A stretch of DNA of 64,000 bases from Corynebacterium wankanglinii (GTDB lineage: Bacteria; Actinomycetota; Actinomycetes; Mycobacteriales; Mycobacteriaceae), in contig CP061031.1 of assembly GCA_014490595.1 (NCBI GenBank), forward strand, positions 1,674,001-1,738,000, written 5' to 3'. Below the pieces are notes generated by a model, which had not been told where the DNA came from, ran no database searches, and saw only the letters and a list, made by a program, of their open reading frames with translations. This document shows, one piece after another, positions 29,037 to 38,154 of this stretch. How positions within the stretch are numbered: position 1 is the first letter of the stretch; each line of letters starts with the position of its first letter. The translations under genes and the position numbers were made by a program.

Positions 29037-30331
29037 CCAAGCCGACCCCGCGCATGGACGCCGAAGCGAACACCTGCCTTCGCTTCGGCGTTTTGCTGTT
29101 AGCCTCCGGGGCCTCCGGCTACCGGGTGATTCGCGCTGTGAAGCGGTGTGCCCGTTCGCTCGGCTTCGACAACGCGGACGTCATCGTCGGATTCAACACG
29201 ATCAGTTGCACCTTCCATCGCGGGGAGCAGTTTCGCACTGCTGTGGCCGACGTGCCGCTTCCAGGTGTGAACGCGTCGCGCATCGAGGCCCTGGAGACCG
29301 CCGCGCACTCGTTGCTGCAAAGCTACCGCACGCCCGAGGTCATCGGCGCCGCACTGGATGAGATCGAGCGCATCCCTTCCCCGCGCTGGGGCCCTCGCCT
29401 ATCGACGTTAGCCGCAGGTCTTGCCTGCGCCGGATTCGCAATCTTGAACCAGTTCGGCCTGGCCACCGCGGCGGTTGTGTGCATAGCGGCGATGCTGGGG
29501 CAGCTGGTGCGGTCCGCGCTGCACAGGGCGCATTTCAACCTCATCGGGACCACGATGACGTCGGCTTTCGTCGCATCAGCGGCGTTCTTGCTGCTCGCCC
29601 GCGTGCCCCCCGTGCTGCCGATCTCCGGTGTGGTATCCCCCGGCTTTGAGGCGGCCGTGCTGTTCCTCATCCCGGGGTTTCCGTTGTTCACCTCGTTTGT
29701 GGACTTCGCCCGTTTCGACTTCACCGCCGGTATCCCGCGGCTGCTGTTCGCCCTCGAAATCATAGTGGTGATCATGCTGACCGTCTCGGTGGTGGCGATG
29801 CTGTCCGGCACCCCTGAAGCGCAGCCGCAAGCCGTGCCGAAATCCGCGGAGTTCTTAGCCGCCGGCGCGGCGGCGAGCTTTGTCAGCGTGGGGTGCTTCG
29901 CCCTGCTGTTCAACTCCTCGAAACGCATGGCGCTGCTCGCCGCGACGCTGGGGATGGCGGCCAACGCCGCGCGCCTGGGGCTGCTCGCCTACGGGGTGCG
30001 CTCGTACCTTGCGGCGTTCGCCGCGGCGCTGCTCATCGGTGTCGCTGGCGGGCTTCTGGGCCGACTGGCCCGGGTGCCGCGCACCACCGTCACCATCCCG
30101 GCTGCGGTGGTCATGATCCCCGGCACAGTCATCTACGCGGCGGTGCACGACTTCGCGGTGGGCGACATCGTCAACGCGCTGTCGCGATTCACAGAAGTGT
30201 CGTTCGTGGTGCTCTTTATCGCAGGCGGCCTGTCGGTGGCCCGGATGCTCACGGATCCCAACTGGGCGTTCTTCCGCTACATCGACTTCGACCACGAGCT
30301 GGCGGGTGAAGAACGGCCGATCAACAACTAG
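29033..30331 (+). CDS. threonine/serine exporter family protein (ThrE-like)
   Basis: This 432-residue protein has the two-part ThrE architecture in one chain: a soluble N-terminal domain (~10-120, CLRFGVLLLASGASGYRV) and about ten membrane helices from ~120 on. The motifs VLFLIPGFPLFTSFVDFARFD and VVMIPGTVIYAAVHD are typical of the DUF1212/DUF3815 halves. It probably exports small amino acids such as threonine or serine with proton coupling; the substrate is inferred from the family. The GTG start overlaps the DUF4191 gene by 4 bases. Its stop shares CTAG (30328-30331) with the convergent RDD gene. Confidence 0.85.
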   Translation: MTKPTPRMDAEANTCLRFGVLLLASGASGYRVIRAVKRCARSLGFDNADVIVGFNTISCTFHRGEQFRTAVADVPLPGVNASRIEALETAAHSLLQSYRTPEVIGAALDEIERIPSPRWGPRLSTLAAGLACAGFAILNQFGLATAAVVCIAAMLGQLVRSALHRAHFNLIGTTMTSAFVASAAFLLLARVPPVLPISGVVSPGFEAAVLFLIPGFPLFTSFVDFARFDFTAGIPRLLFALEIIVVIMLTVSVVAMLSGTPEAQPQAVPKSAEFLAAGAAASFVSVGCFALLFNSSKRMALLAATLGMAANAARLGLLAYGVRSYLAAFAAALLIGVAGGLLGRLARVPRTTVTIPAAVVMIPGTVIYAAVHDFAVGDIVNALSRFTEVSFVVLFIAGGLSVARMLTDPNWAFFRYIDFDHELAGEERPINN

Positions 30332-30804
30332 GTGCGGATCACCGTCGTGGTGGTGGCGCGGTCGTGCATGCCGCGCCCGTCAGCGTCCACAAGCGCGGCC
30401 GGCAGTACGAAGCCCGTGAGGATGGTGCGCACGGCGGCGCGCCAGAACCCCACCGGCGCTTCCTTATCCACCCGCGCGACACCCATGCCCAGCACGGCCA
30501 TGCCGGGAGTGCGCGCGAAGAGCCACCCGCACACGATGCCGAGCACGATCCACAACAGGTACGTCACCGTGTACTTGTCGCCCAACGCGCCGGTGTTCTG
30601 CGTGATCAGCGAGGCGGCGACGGCACACAACGCCCAGTCGATGAAGACCCCACCCATGCGGCGCAGGACCGACGCCTGCGAGCCCGGCCCCTCCTTCGGC
30701 ATGCCGAGGAACTCACCCGGGTACCCCGGCAACGCGCCCTCGCCGGTGAATTGGTTAGGAATTTCCGGGCCGTTGCGCCAGTCATGTCGTCGATTAGCAG
30801 CCAT
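30328..30804 (-). CDS. RDD family membrane protein
   Basis: This 158-residue protein has a hydrophilic N-terminus, then RRMGGVFIDWALCAVAAS (the RDD motif appears as RRMGGVFIDW), about three helices and a C-terminal VGFWRAAVRTILTGFVLPAAL and DGRGMHDRATTTTVI block that is characteristic of the family. Role unknown, possibly transport related. The ATG at 30804 lies 8 bases after a minus-strand TACGCT (30818-30813), suggesting a leaderless transcript divergent from glnA. Confidence 0.85.
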   Translation of the reverse strand: MAANRRHDWRNGPEIPNQFTGEGALPGYPGEFLGMPKEGPGSQASVLRRMGGVFIDWALCAVAASLITQNTGALGDKYTVTYLLWIVLGIVCGWLFARTPGMAVLGMGVARVDKEAPVGFWRAAVRTILTGFVLPAALVDADGRGMHDRATTTTVIRT

Positions 30805-30879
30805 GCCTACCGAGCGTAGCGGGGCGCGCGCGTAGACTTGAAACCGCTTATGCCCGCCAACAGAGGAGGAGTACCGTCC

Positions 30880-32316
30880 GTGGCCTTCGACAACATCGAA
30901 GATGTCAAGAAATTCATCGCCGACGAGGAGGTGGAATTCGTTGACGTGCGCTTCACCGACGTGCCCGGCATCGAGCACCACTTCTCTATCCCCGCGTCGA
31001 TGTTCGACGAAGACGTGATGGAAGAGGGCCTCGCGTTCGACGGCTCCTCCATCCGCGGCTTCACCACCATCGAGGAATCCGACATGACCCTCATGCCGGA
31101 CCTCGCCACCGCGAAACTGGATCAGTTCCGCGGCTCCAAGACCCTGAACGTGAAGTTCTTCGTCAACGACCCGTTCACCCACGAGCCGTTCTCCCGCGAC
31201 CCGCGCAACGTGGCCAAGAAGGCGGAGGAGTACCTGCGCTCCACCGGCATCGCGGACACCTGCTCCATCGGCGCGGAAGCGGAGTTCTACCTGTTCGACT
31301 CCATCCGCTACGAAGTGGAGGGCCACTCCGCGTTCTACGAGATCGACGCTGAAGAGGGCTGGTGGAACCGCGGCAACGAGGTCGAGGCCGACGGCTCGCC
31401 GAACCTGGGCTACAAAAACCGCTGGAAGGGCGGCTACTTCCCCGTCCCGCCGCACGACAAGACCGTCGAGGTGCGCGACGCGATGGTGCGCAACCTCGCC
31501 GCCGCCGGCTTCGACATCGAGCGCTTCCACCGCGAGGTGGGCAACGGCGGCCAGCAGGAGATCAACTACCGCTTCAACACCCTGCTCCACGCGGCAGACG
31601 ACCTGCAGGACTTCAAGTACATCGTGAAGAACACCGCGACGCTCTACGACAAGACGGTGACCTTCATGCCCAAGCCTCTGGCTGGCGACAACGGCTCCGG
31701 CATGCACGCCCACCAGTCACTGTGGAAGGACGGCGAGCCGCTGTTCTACGACGAGTCCGGCTACGGCGGCCTGTCCGACATCGCCCGCTGGTACATCGGC
31801 GGCCTGCTCGAGCACGCGGGCGCGGTGCTGGCGTTCACCAACCCCACGTTGAACTCCTACCACCGCCTCGTGCCGGGCTTCGAGGCGCCGATCAACCTGG
31901 TGTACTCGCAGCGCAACCGCTCCGCGGCGATCCGCATCCCGATCACGGGCGCGAACCCGAAGGCCAAGCGCATCGAGTTCCGCGCGCCGGACCCGTCGGG
32001 CAACCCCTACCTCGGCTTCGCGGCGATGCTCCTGGCGGGCATCGACGGCATCAAGAACCGCATCGAGCCGCACGCGCCGGTGGACAAGGACCTCTACGAG
32101 CTGCCGCCGGAGGAGGCCAAGGACATCCCGCAGGCTCCGACCTCGCTCGAGGCTGCGCTGCAGGCGCTCGAGGCGGACCACGACTTCCTCACCGAGGGCG
32201 ACGTGTTCACCGATGACCTCATCGAGACCTACATCAAGCTCAAGTACGACAACGAAATCACCCCGGTTCGCCTGCGCCCGACCCCGCAGGAGTTCGAGAT
32301 GTACTTCGACTGCTAG
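30880..32316 (+). CDS. glnA: glutamine synthetase I (adenylylated type)
   Basis: This 478-residue enzyme makes glutamine from glutamate and ammonia and is the main GS of corynebacteria. It shows [45 protein letters not shown] and [10 protein letters not shown]. The adenylylation tyrosine is Y406 in [10 protein letters not shown], the target of GlnE encoded at 40.1-43.1 kb. The GTG at 30880 follows AGGAGG by 10 bases and starts the conserved [11 protein letters not shown] sequence. The 75 bases upstream hold TAGACT (30833-30838) as a possible -10 box. Confidence 0.95.
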   Translation: MAFDNIEDVKKFIADEEVEFVDVRFTDVPGIEHHFSIPASMFDEDVMEEGLAFDGSSIRGFTTIEESDMTLMPDLATAKLDQFRGSKTLNVKFFVNDPFTHEPFSRDPRNVAKKAEEYLRSTGIADTCSIGAEAEFYLFDSIRYEVEGHSAFYEIDAEEGWWNRGNEVEADGSPNLGYKNRWKGGYFPVPPHDKTVEVRDAMVRNLAAAGFDIERFHREVGNGGQQEINYRFNTLLHAADDLQDFKYIVKNTATLYDKTVTFMPKPLAGDNGSGMHAHQSLWKDGEPLFYDESGYGGLSDIARWYIGGLLEHAGAVLAFTNPTLNSYHRLVPGFEAPINLVYSQRNRSAAIRIPITGANPKAKRIEFRAPDPSGNPYLGFAAMLLAGIDGIKNRIEPHAPVDKDLYELPPEEAKDIPQAPTSLEAALQALEADHDFLTEGDVFTDDLIETYIKLKYDNEITPVRLRPTPQEFEMYFDC

Positions 32317-32355
32317 TTGCTTAGCGACGCCAGCTTCGCCCTGCCACCGCCAAGG

Positions 32356-32374
32356 TTTGCATAGCCTGACCTGC
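32356..32374 (+). promoter_or_regulatory. candidate DtxR-like iron box upstream of the VIT gene
   Basis: The 19 bases ending AGCCTGACCTGC match the DtxR consensus TTAGGTTAGCCTAACCTAA at 13 of 19 positions by my count, with the right half much better than the left. It lies 58 bases before a VIT-family metal transporter gene, a plausible iron-regulated target. Confidence 0.3.
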
Positions 32375-32431
32375 GGTAAGGCAGGGCGAACTTCCTTGCG
32401 GGGGTGCGCAGAACCCGCCAGGATGGGCCGC

Positions 32432-33030
32432 ATGACTGATGTGATGAGCCGCCCCAACGCCGAGTGCCCCGACGATTGTCCGGGCTGGCGGATGCTGGCG
32501 TCGATAGGCAGGACCCCGGCACCGGCGAGCGGCTCAACCGCCTGCGCGCTGCGGTGCTGGGCGCGAACGACGGCATCGTTTCCACCGCCGCGGTGGTCGT
32601 CGGCGTGGCAGGCGCGACGTCGGACCAGACGACGATCGCGATGTCGGGTCTGGCGGCCGTCATCGGCGGCGCGGTGTCGATGGCACTGGGCGAGTACGTC
32701 TCGGTGTCCTCTCAGCGCGACTCGGAGCGCGCCATGGGACTGCCCGCGCACGCGCAGGTCAACCCGTGGTCGGCGGGCATCGCGTCGTTTTTCTCCTTCC
32801 TGCTGGGCGCGGCGCTGCCGTTCGCCACAGCACTGCTCGCCCCGGCCGCGTGGCGCATTGCCGCGATCTTCGGCATCACATTGGTAGCGCTGGCGCTGAC
32901 AGGTGCGTTGTCCGCGAAACTGGGTGGGGCACCCGTTGGACGGTCGGTGGCACGCATCGTCGTCGGCGGATCGCTGGCTCTAGCGGCCACGTTCGCCATT
33001 GGCTCGCTGTTTGGCGCGAACGTGGGCTAA
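32432..33030 (+). CDS. VIT1/CCC1 family membrane transporter (one apparent frameshift)
   Basis: The family match begins RLNRLRAAVLGANDGIVSTAAVVVGV and continues with MALGEYVSVSSQRDSERA and three C-terminal helices (SFFSFLLGAALPF to the end), about 199 residues in all. VIT1/CCC1 proteins move ferrous iron or manganese across membranes. The likely ATG (32432, after AGGATGG) is in another frame from the body; one missing base near 32476 (GACGATTG) would join them. Alternatively the gene starts downstream in the second frame. Confidence 0.75.
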
Positions 33031-33158
33031 ATTTGGCCGACGAGGCGCAGCGACCGAGGGCACGGAGTGGCAGCTCGGGCGTCGGCGGTATCGCTCCCTC
33101 TGGCGCTAGCGAAGGGGGGGTCGGGCACCGGAAGGGAACAGGGATTACCATGCGCTGA

Positions 33159-34121
33159 GTGACCGACAAGTTTCGCCAACTACCTCCGCCCGGCCCCGCG
33201 TGGGGCGGCAGCCTCATGGGCACCTCGATCGTCTCGCGCCTGCTCGTGGAGATGGATCTGAAGTTCGCCTCCGGTGTGTTCGCGGCAATCTCGTGTGTGA
33301 TCCTGGTTGCGCTCGTCGTGGGATTTGCCCGCTACCGGCACCCCAGCTTCGAACGCACCACAATGGCCGAGTGGTCGATGTTCTTCATCGGTATCCTCGC
33401 GCTCGGCGCCGCACTGTCCGGGCTGACAGACCAGGGCGTGTTCCGTCTCATCGGATTTTGGATCGGCGCACCAGTCACCGCCGTCACCTGGGCGATTCAG
33501 CTCTCGCGCTTTGACGGCGACCCAAAGTTCACGTGGGGACTGCCGTTGGTCGGCCCAATGATCTCCGCCTCCGTAGCCGGGTGGGCCGCCCGCGACTACG
33601 GGCAGCTCTACCACGTCTTGGGCACCGTGTTCTTCGTCATGTCGCTGCTGACCGCCGTTCCGACTTTCATCCGCGTGTACTGGGCGGCGTGGCACGGCAA
33701 GGTCGACCTCTCGGGGCCGAAATCTGCGACGGCGTGGGTGCCGCTTGGCGTGATCGGCCAATCCACCACCGCGATGCAGATCCTCTACCCCGGCCGGGTG
33801 TCCATCTACTACGGCTACGTCGCCCTTGTGCTGGCCATCCCGTTGGCAATTTGGGCGATGATCACCTTTTATCCCAACGTGCTGCGCTGGGTGGACTACT
33901 CCCCGGCGTGGTGGTCGTGCACCTTCCCGCCAGGCACGGTGAGCATGGGCGGACACCAGGTGGCGCTGGTGAACGGGTCCCACTGGCTCGACGTGGTAGC
34001 GCTTTCCATCCCCGTGTTGCTCCTCGTGCACTGGTCCTTGTGCTCCAGCCGCTTTGTCAGTTGGGTGCTGGAGGGCCGCCGCGAAACCGCCCGTAACCAG
34101 CCGCTCCCCTCCGCCCGTTAA
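33159..34121 (+). CDS. TDT (TehA/SLAC1-type) membrane transporter
   Basis: This 320-residue protein has about nine or ten hydrophobic helices. The pattern WGGSLMGTSIVSRL near the start, a GDPKFTWGLPLVGPMISA loop and SMGGHQVALVNGS near the end resemble the tellurite-resistance/dicarboxylate transporter family. The substrate is unknown; members carry anions such as C4-dicarboxylates or sulfite. The GTG at 33159 is 7 bases after TACCAT (33146-33151) with no Shine-Dalgarno sequence. Confidence 0.7.
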   Translation: MTDKFRQLPPPGPAWGGSLMGTSIVSRLLVEMDLKFASGVFAAISCVILVALVVGFARYRHPSFERTTMAEWSMFFIGILALGAALSGLTDQGVFRLIGFWIGAPVTAVTWAIQLSRFDGDPKFTWGLPLVGPMISASVAGWAARDYGQLYHVLGTVFFVMSLLTAVPTFIRVYWAAWHGKVDLSGPKSATAWVPLGVIGQSTTAMQILYPGRVSIYYGYVALVLAIPLAIWAMITFYPNVLRWVDYSPAWWSCTFPPGTVSMGGHQVALVNGSHWLDVVALSIPVLLLVHWSLCSSRFVSWVLEGRRETARNQPLPSAR

Positions 34122-34138
34122 AACGGCACGCCGATTTG

Positions 34139-34159
34139 CCCGCCTTGTGGGGCGGGTTT
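34139..34159 (+). terminator. short terminator after the TDT transporter gene
   Basis: CCCGCC (34139-34144) pairs with GGCGGG (34151-34156), followed by TTTG. It lies 18 bases after the stop and 16 before the convergent DUF222 gene's stop. Confidence 0.55.
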
Positions 34160-34174
34160 GTGGGCGTGGTGGGG

Positions 34175-35212
34175 TTAGTCGAAGAGGAGTTCCATGGCCC
34201 CGGGTGTGGTCATGGGGATGTCGGTGCCGTTGGGGGCGATCCATGTGATGCGCCCGTTGGGGTTGTCGATGTAGCCGAAGCGGCCGCTACGGTCATCGGC
34301 GTTGACACCGTTGTGAAACGGGCACAACTCGGCGAGGTTGTCCATGTTGGTCATACCCCCATGCGCCCACGCGGTGATGTGGTGCGTCTGCGTGGTCTCT
34401 GCGCTTGTTTTGCAGTCCGGGAACGCGCAGCCCGGGCACAGCAGCTTCGACATGGTTTTCTGCTTGGTGTTGGCGAAGCGTTGCCCCCGGTAGAGGTTGA
34501 CCGCGCCGTGGTGGGGGTGGAACGCGGCGACGTCTAGCACGTCGCCGAACTGGTGGTGCAGGTACTGCGCGCCGGTCATGGTGGTGCCGTCGGTGCAGGT
34601 AAGTTCCACCTCGTCGCCGGTGCCGGCGTGGATGCGCATCCAGTCGGCAATCGGCACGATCACGATCGGGCGGAATGCTGCTTTCGGTACGGTCTCGCCG
34701 TCGCGCAGCAGGGCGGCGAGTGCGTCGGCGAGTTGGGCGGCCGCGGGTGTGTTGGGGTCGATGCCGGTGCGCAGGAGGTGCTCTAGATCTGCCAGCTCGC
34801 GTTCGGTGTAGGTCCATGTCATGGTGCGCATACCATCGCGTGAGCGGCTGAACCGGCAGGCGGGTGTCGGGGCCGGGGTGGGCAGGTCGATGAGCCGGTC
34901 TGCGCGTTTGGTCAGCCCGCGAAACGACCCGCGGTGGCGCACCAGGTCGAGGCGGATGCGCCAGCGGTCGGCGGCGGTGGCAACGCGTGTGAGTTTCTTT
35001 TCGATGTGGATGAGTTGATCAATCGGCATGCCCTCCGCCAGCGCGAGTGCGTCGCGTTGTTGACGGGTGAACCGTGTCGGCCCGTAGTAGGCGTGGTGCA
35101 CCCGTGCCAGGTCGCGCATCCGGGTGGTGGACAGGCCCGCGGCCAGCGCGGTGTCGCGGGAGAAGTCGGCGAGTACACCCACACCCGCCGCAGCAAACTC
35201 GGAGAAATTCAT
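34175..35212 (-). CDS. DUF222 and HNH endonuclease domain protein (13E12 repeat family)
   Basis: This 345-residue protein has an alpha-helical DUF222 part (~1-240, with YYGPTRFTRQQRDALALA) and a C-terminal HNH domain: CPGCAFPDC, then THHITAWAHGGMTNMDNLAELCPFHN, giving the HH, N and H positions and the zinc cysteines. This family is abundant and often multicopy in corynebacteria and mycobacteria; its biological role is not settled, and mobile-element links have been proposed. The ATG at 35212 is 7 bases after a minus-strand TAGCGT (35225-35220), a leaderless signature. Confidence 0.85.
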   Translation of the reverse strand: MNFSEFAAAGVGVLADFSRDTALAAGLSTTRMRDLARVHHAYYGPTRFTRQQRDALALAEGMPIDQLIHIEKKLTRVATAADRWRIRLDLVRHRGSFRGLTKRADRLIDLPTPAPTPACRFSRSRDGMRTMTWTYTERELADLEHLLRTGIDPNTPAAAQLADALAALLRDGETVPKAAFRPIVIVPIADWMRIHAGTGDEVELTCTDGTTMTGAQYLHHQFGDVLDVAAFHPHHGAVNLYRGQRFANTKQKTMSKLLCPGCAFPDCKTSAETTQTHHITAWAHGGMTNMDNLAELCPFHNGVNADDRSGRFGYIDNPNGRITWIAPNGTDIPMTTPGAMELLFD

Positions 35213-35300
35213 GCCCGAAACGCTAAGCCGCCGCAACCGCCAAAACTAGACCCCCGGCAAATTGTGGATAACTCAACCTGAGAAACTCACAACCCGCAGG

Positions 35301-35849
35301 TCACAGGGCCAAATTCAGATCTACGTCGACGCCACCAACACGCCCGCGGGAGGTGAACTGCCACATAACGGGGGTTGGCATGCCGAGCGGGTGAGGCCAG
35401 TCATCCGGTCCTGGGGGCGCGGCAGAAGGGTCGTTCGAGCCCCACTGGGCGAGCCACAGGCCACCGAACTCGGACACATCCGCCCACATCATGTGTCGCC
35501 GCCAGTACCACGCGTTCGTATACACGCCCGCAACCTGCACGCCGGCGGTGGTGAAGGCGTGGTGGGCGGAACGGACGTCGTGAAGCGAAAGGCCCGCGGG
35601 GCTTTCAACGTCGAGCCACATGGGCACCCGGCACCCTCCGAGCACCTCGAGAGAGGCCGACACCTGGGCGGCTACGGACGTACCCTCCGACGGCGCCCGC
35701 AGGAAGTGGTACGCGGCCGTGGCGTAGGGCGCGAACGACGCAAAGGCCGAATCCTGGTACGTGCCGTCGGTGGTTCGCGCGATGACGAAGTCGAAGCCGG
35801 AAACGTCGAGCCCGCGCTGGTGCTCCGAGACGTCGACGCCGAGTTTCAC
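35301..35849 (-). CDS. GH25-like lysozyme domain protein without signal peptide
   Basis: This 182-residue protein is essentially one GH25 (Chalaropsis-type muramidase) domain: KLGVDVSEHQRGLD at the start (with the Asp), YHFLRAP in the middle, MWLDVES with the D-x-E catalytic pair and GVYTNAWYWRRHM and PVMWQFTSRG toward the end. It has no signal peptide or membrane helix, so if it cleaves peptidoglycan it needs another exit route. Its ATG overlaps the upstream Nudix stop (ATGA), so the two are co-translated. Confidence 0.75.
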   Translation of the reverse strand: MKLGVDVSEHQRGLDVSGFDFVIARTTDGTYQDSAFASFAPYATAAYHFLRAPSEGTSVAAQVSASLEVLGGCRVPMWLDVESPAGLSLHDVRSAHHAFTTAGVQVAGVYTNAWYWRRHMMWADVSEFGGLWLAQWGSNDPSAAPPGPDDWPHPLGMPTPVMWQFTSRGRVGGVDVDLNLAL

Positions 35850-36370
35850 CGCTTCGACAACCCCATGCGCGGCACGAAGCTACCCGGGTGGCGGCGCTGC
35901 GCGGCGGCGTCGGCGATGGCCAGGCGCCACTTCGGGTCCGTCACCGGCATCTGGGAGATGGGGAACCAGCCGACCTCGGAGGACTCGTCATCGCCGACCA
36001 CCGGTTCCGCAGCCGGGTCGAGCGGCTCACAGCGGATCTGCACCGACATGTAGCTTGCCTGGTCCCCGTTGGCGTGCGTGACCGGCCCGTGCGCCCCCAC
36101 GCCCAGAAGCGCAGCGGCGGTGACCGACACACCGGTTTCCTCCAGCACCTCGCGCACGGCGGCGGCGTGCGGGTCCTCCCCCGGGTCCGCAATACCGGTC
36201 ACCGGCGTCCACTGCCCGTTGTCGGCCCGGCGCACCAGCAGTACGTCGGGCACCGCCCACGGCGACTCCACGCGCGAGTCGCGCAGCACCACGGCGCACA
36301 CGGCCGGCACCCACATCAGGTCGGTGCCGATCTTCTTTCGGGTCTCCACGATGAACTCCGGGATTGGCAT
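35846..36370 (-). CDS. Nudix hydrolase
   Basis: This 174-residue protein has a complete Nudix box, GIADPGEDPHAAAVREVLEE followed by TGV, preceded by QWTPVTG. Nudix enzymes cleave nucleoside diphosphates linked to another group; the substrate is not predictable. The ATG at 36370 is 7 bases after a minus-strand TACACT (36383-36378), so the transcript is probably leaderless. It is coupled to the GH25-like gene and divergent from a membrane protein gene. Confidence 0.88.
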   Translation of the reverse strand: MPIPEFIVETRKKIGTDLMWVPAVCAVVLRDSRVESPWAVPDVLLVRRADNGQWTPVTGIADPGEDPHAAAVREVLEETGVSVTAAALLGVGAHGPVTHANGDQASYMSVQIRCEPLDPAAEPVVGDDESSEVGWFPISQMPVTDPKWRLAIADAAAQRRHPGSFVPRMGLSKR

Positions 36371-36377
36371 GGCCGCA

Positions 36378-36387
36378 AGTGTACAAT
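36378..36387. promoter_or_regulatory. overlapping divergent -10 boxes
   Basis: AGTGTACAAT holds TACACT on the minus strand (for the Nudix gene) and TACAAT on the plus strand (36382-36387, for the membrane protein gene). They share the TA pair, so only one polymerase can open here at a time. Confidence 0.55.
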
Positions 36388-36397
36388 CCCCAGAATT

Positions 36398-37130
36398 ATG
36401 AGCACCGCCGTCAGTGAACCCGAGGAGAAACAGCCCCTTCTGCGGCGCATCCCCGCTCCCCTGTTCATCGTCGGCTTACGGCACGTTGGTCATTTTGGTG
36501 GTTGTCGGCGCTGCGATGGCGGCCGGTTACACAGCGGACACCACCCGCGAGGAGGCGCAGTTGCCGCAGCCGGAGCGCCCGTTCAATCCGGCGCCAGCGG
36601 ACTCTTCCAATGTGGCGGCGAGCATCCGGCCGAACCTGATCGACAACGTTCGCGTCGGCGAGACCAACACGGGCGCAATGCTGCGGGGCGACATCGTAGA
36701 CGGCGCGTTGGACGACACCACGGCAATCGCGGGCCACCTCTCCCGGCTGCTGGAGCAGAATTGTGTGGATACGGTGACGTTGACGTCGAAAAGCGGGATG
36801 CGTGTGAACTTCTGGGGCTTCTGCTTTGCGACGCTACCTCCGGCCACCATCGCCCAGTTCATCGACATCGCCGTGGATGAGGGCGCCGACTCGGTTGCGT
36901 TTTCGGATTACGCCTCCCACGACCACTTCCACCTGGTTACGTTGAACTGGATGGACGTCGAGGATGCCGACGAGCTTTCGCAGCGCTGGCTGGAGGTGGA
37001 GCGCCCCGACGAGATCAACCGGATCACCTTCAACGGCTACACCGACGACGAGGTCGTGGTGGTGGACAACGACAAAGAAACCGGCGAGGAATTGAAGCGC
37101 TGGCCGCGTCTCACCAACGCTGCGGAATAA
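36398..37130 (+). CDS. hypothetical membrane-anchored protein (one apparent frameshift)
   Basis: After removing one T from TT 36476-36477, the product has about 243 residues: MSTAVSEPEEKQPLLRRIPAP, one membrane helix (FIVGYGTLVILVVVGAAMAAG, trimmed here to its core VILVVVGAAMAAG) and an extracytoplasmic acidic domain with RPNLIDNVRVGETNTGAML and HDHFHLVTLNWMDVEDADEL. I recognise no domain family. It overlaps the convergent S1 protease gene by 20 bases at the 3' ends. The ATG is 10 bases after TACAAT. Confidence 0.65.
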
Positions 37131-38154
37131 GGTCCGCGTCCGGCACCACGTGGCGGATGACGGCCATGACCTGGTCGACGTTGGAGTAGCTCATCAGGTG
37201 GGGGTTGTCCATGCCTTCGTGGCACTCCTCGCCAGAGCGGCCGGCCTCGGTGCCGGAGACGACACCGATGACGGTGGCGCGGCCGTTCACTTCTGCGAAC
37301 ACCGGCCCGCCTGAGTCGCCCGAGGCGGCGCACACGGCGGCAATGTCGCCGAGTGTCTCGTCCTCTACCCCTGGGTCGAGGTTGACTATCTGCACGCGCT
37401 CGGTGGCCTCGAAGGTGCCGCACGTGTACCCGGTGGTGGCGCCCGTTTTGCACACCCTCTCGACGGGCCCCAGGTTGTCCCCGATCCCGGTCGGAATCGG
37501 CGCACCGACCACATCCATGTAGCGCTCCGGGTCCGTGATCTCGATGATCCCCACGTCCGCCCCCTCAGTCTCCGGCGTGTGAGGGCTATACAGGCCGGAG
37601 AAGATGACGTGGCCGACCTCTGAGGCGTAGTCGAACGCCGTAGACGCGTTCGTGGGCCACACCAGGTCGCCTTCGTGGCCGCAGTGGCCGGCGGTGACCG
37701 CGTAGGCGCGCCCGTCCTTGCCGGTGAAGGAGAACGCGGCCGTGCAGGACTGGGCCGTGAAGTGCTCGCCCGGCGCGGGTTGGTGGTCCGTGGTCTGGAT
37801 CTTCGTCCCAGGCGCCCACGGCGCGAACGCCGGGACGAGGACGTTATTGTCGGCCACGGGCGCCGCGTCGCCGGGTGTTTGCACCTCGGATAGCGCCTGG
37901 CGCTCCTCCACCGTCGCGGTCGGGACCTTCGACGCGTTGAGCCCCAGCCACACCACCATGGCGACGAGTGCGAGGGTGGCGACAATGACGGTGATCCAGC
38001 CGCCGGTGCGCAGGCCGCCGCGGCGCCGTGGCGCGGTTGCGGCGGGCTGGTTGGTTTCGCCCGGCAGGGGCGGGAACTGCCACTGCTGCCCTTGTGCCGG
38101 TTGGTAGCGCTTGGCCAGGTTGGGCCGCTCAGGCCTACTGTTCAGGTTGGTCAA
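37111..38154 (-). CDS. membrane-anchored S1 (trypsin-like) serine protease
   Basis: This 347-residue protein has a Pro/Arg-rich cytoplasmic head, one membrane helix (~52-71) and an extracytoplasmic chymotrypsin-fold domain. The catalytic triad is H157 in TAGHC, D200 in GADVGI and S281 in GDSGGP. Paired cysteines (C137/C158 and others) suggest disulfides. The substrate is unknown. The start is a TTG at 38154, inside a short upstream gene; no better start precedes the Pro-rich head, so coupling to that gene is likely. Confidence 0.83.
   Translation of the reverse strand: MTNLNSRPERPNLAKRYQPAQGQQWQFPPLPGETNQPAATAPRRRGGLRTGGWITVIVATLALVAMVVWLGLNASKVPTATVEERQALSEVQTPGDAAPVADNNVLVPAFAPWAPGTKIQTTDHQPAPGEHFTAQSCTAAFSFTGKDGRAYAVTAGHCGHEGDLVWPTNASTAFDYASEVGHVIFSGLYSPHTPETEGADVGIIEITDPERYMDVVGAPIPTGIGDNLGPVERVCKTGATTGYTCGTFEATERVQIVNLDPGVEDETLGDIAAVCAASGDSGGPVFAEVNGRATVIGVVSGTEAGRSGEECHEGMDNPHLMSYSNVDQVMAVIRHVVPDADLIPQRW

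Noticed and set aside
30804..30880. An AmtR nitrogen-control site before glnA (CTAC-N5-GTAG)
   Set aside because: The spacer is one base short of the AmtR pattern CTAT-N6-ATAG and the arms differ; it also lies on the RDD promoter.
34157..34175. A second terminator serving the DUF222 gene
   Set aside because: The only hairpin here (34139-34156) has no T-rich tail on the minus strand.
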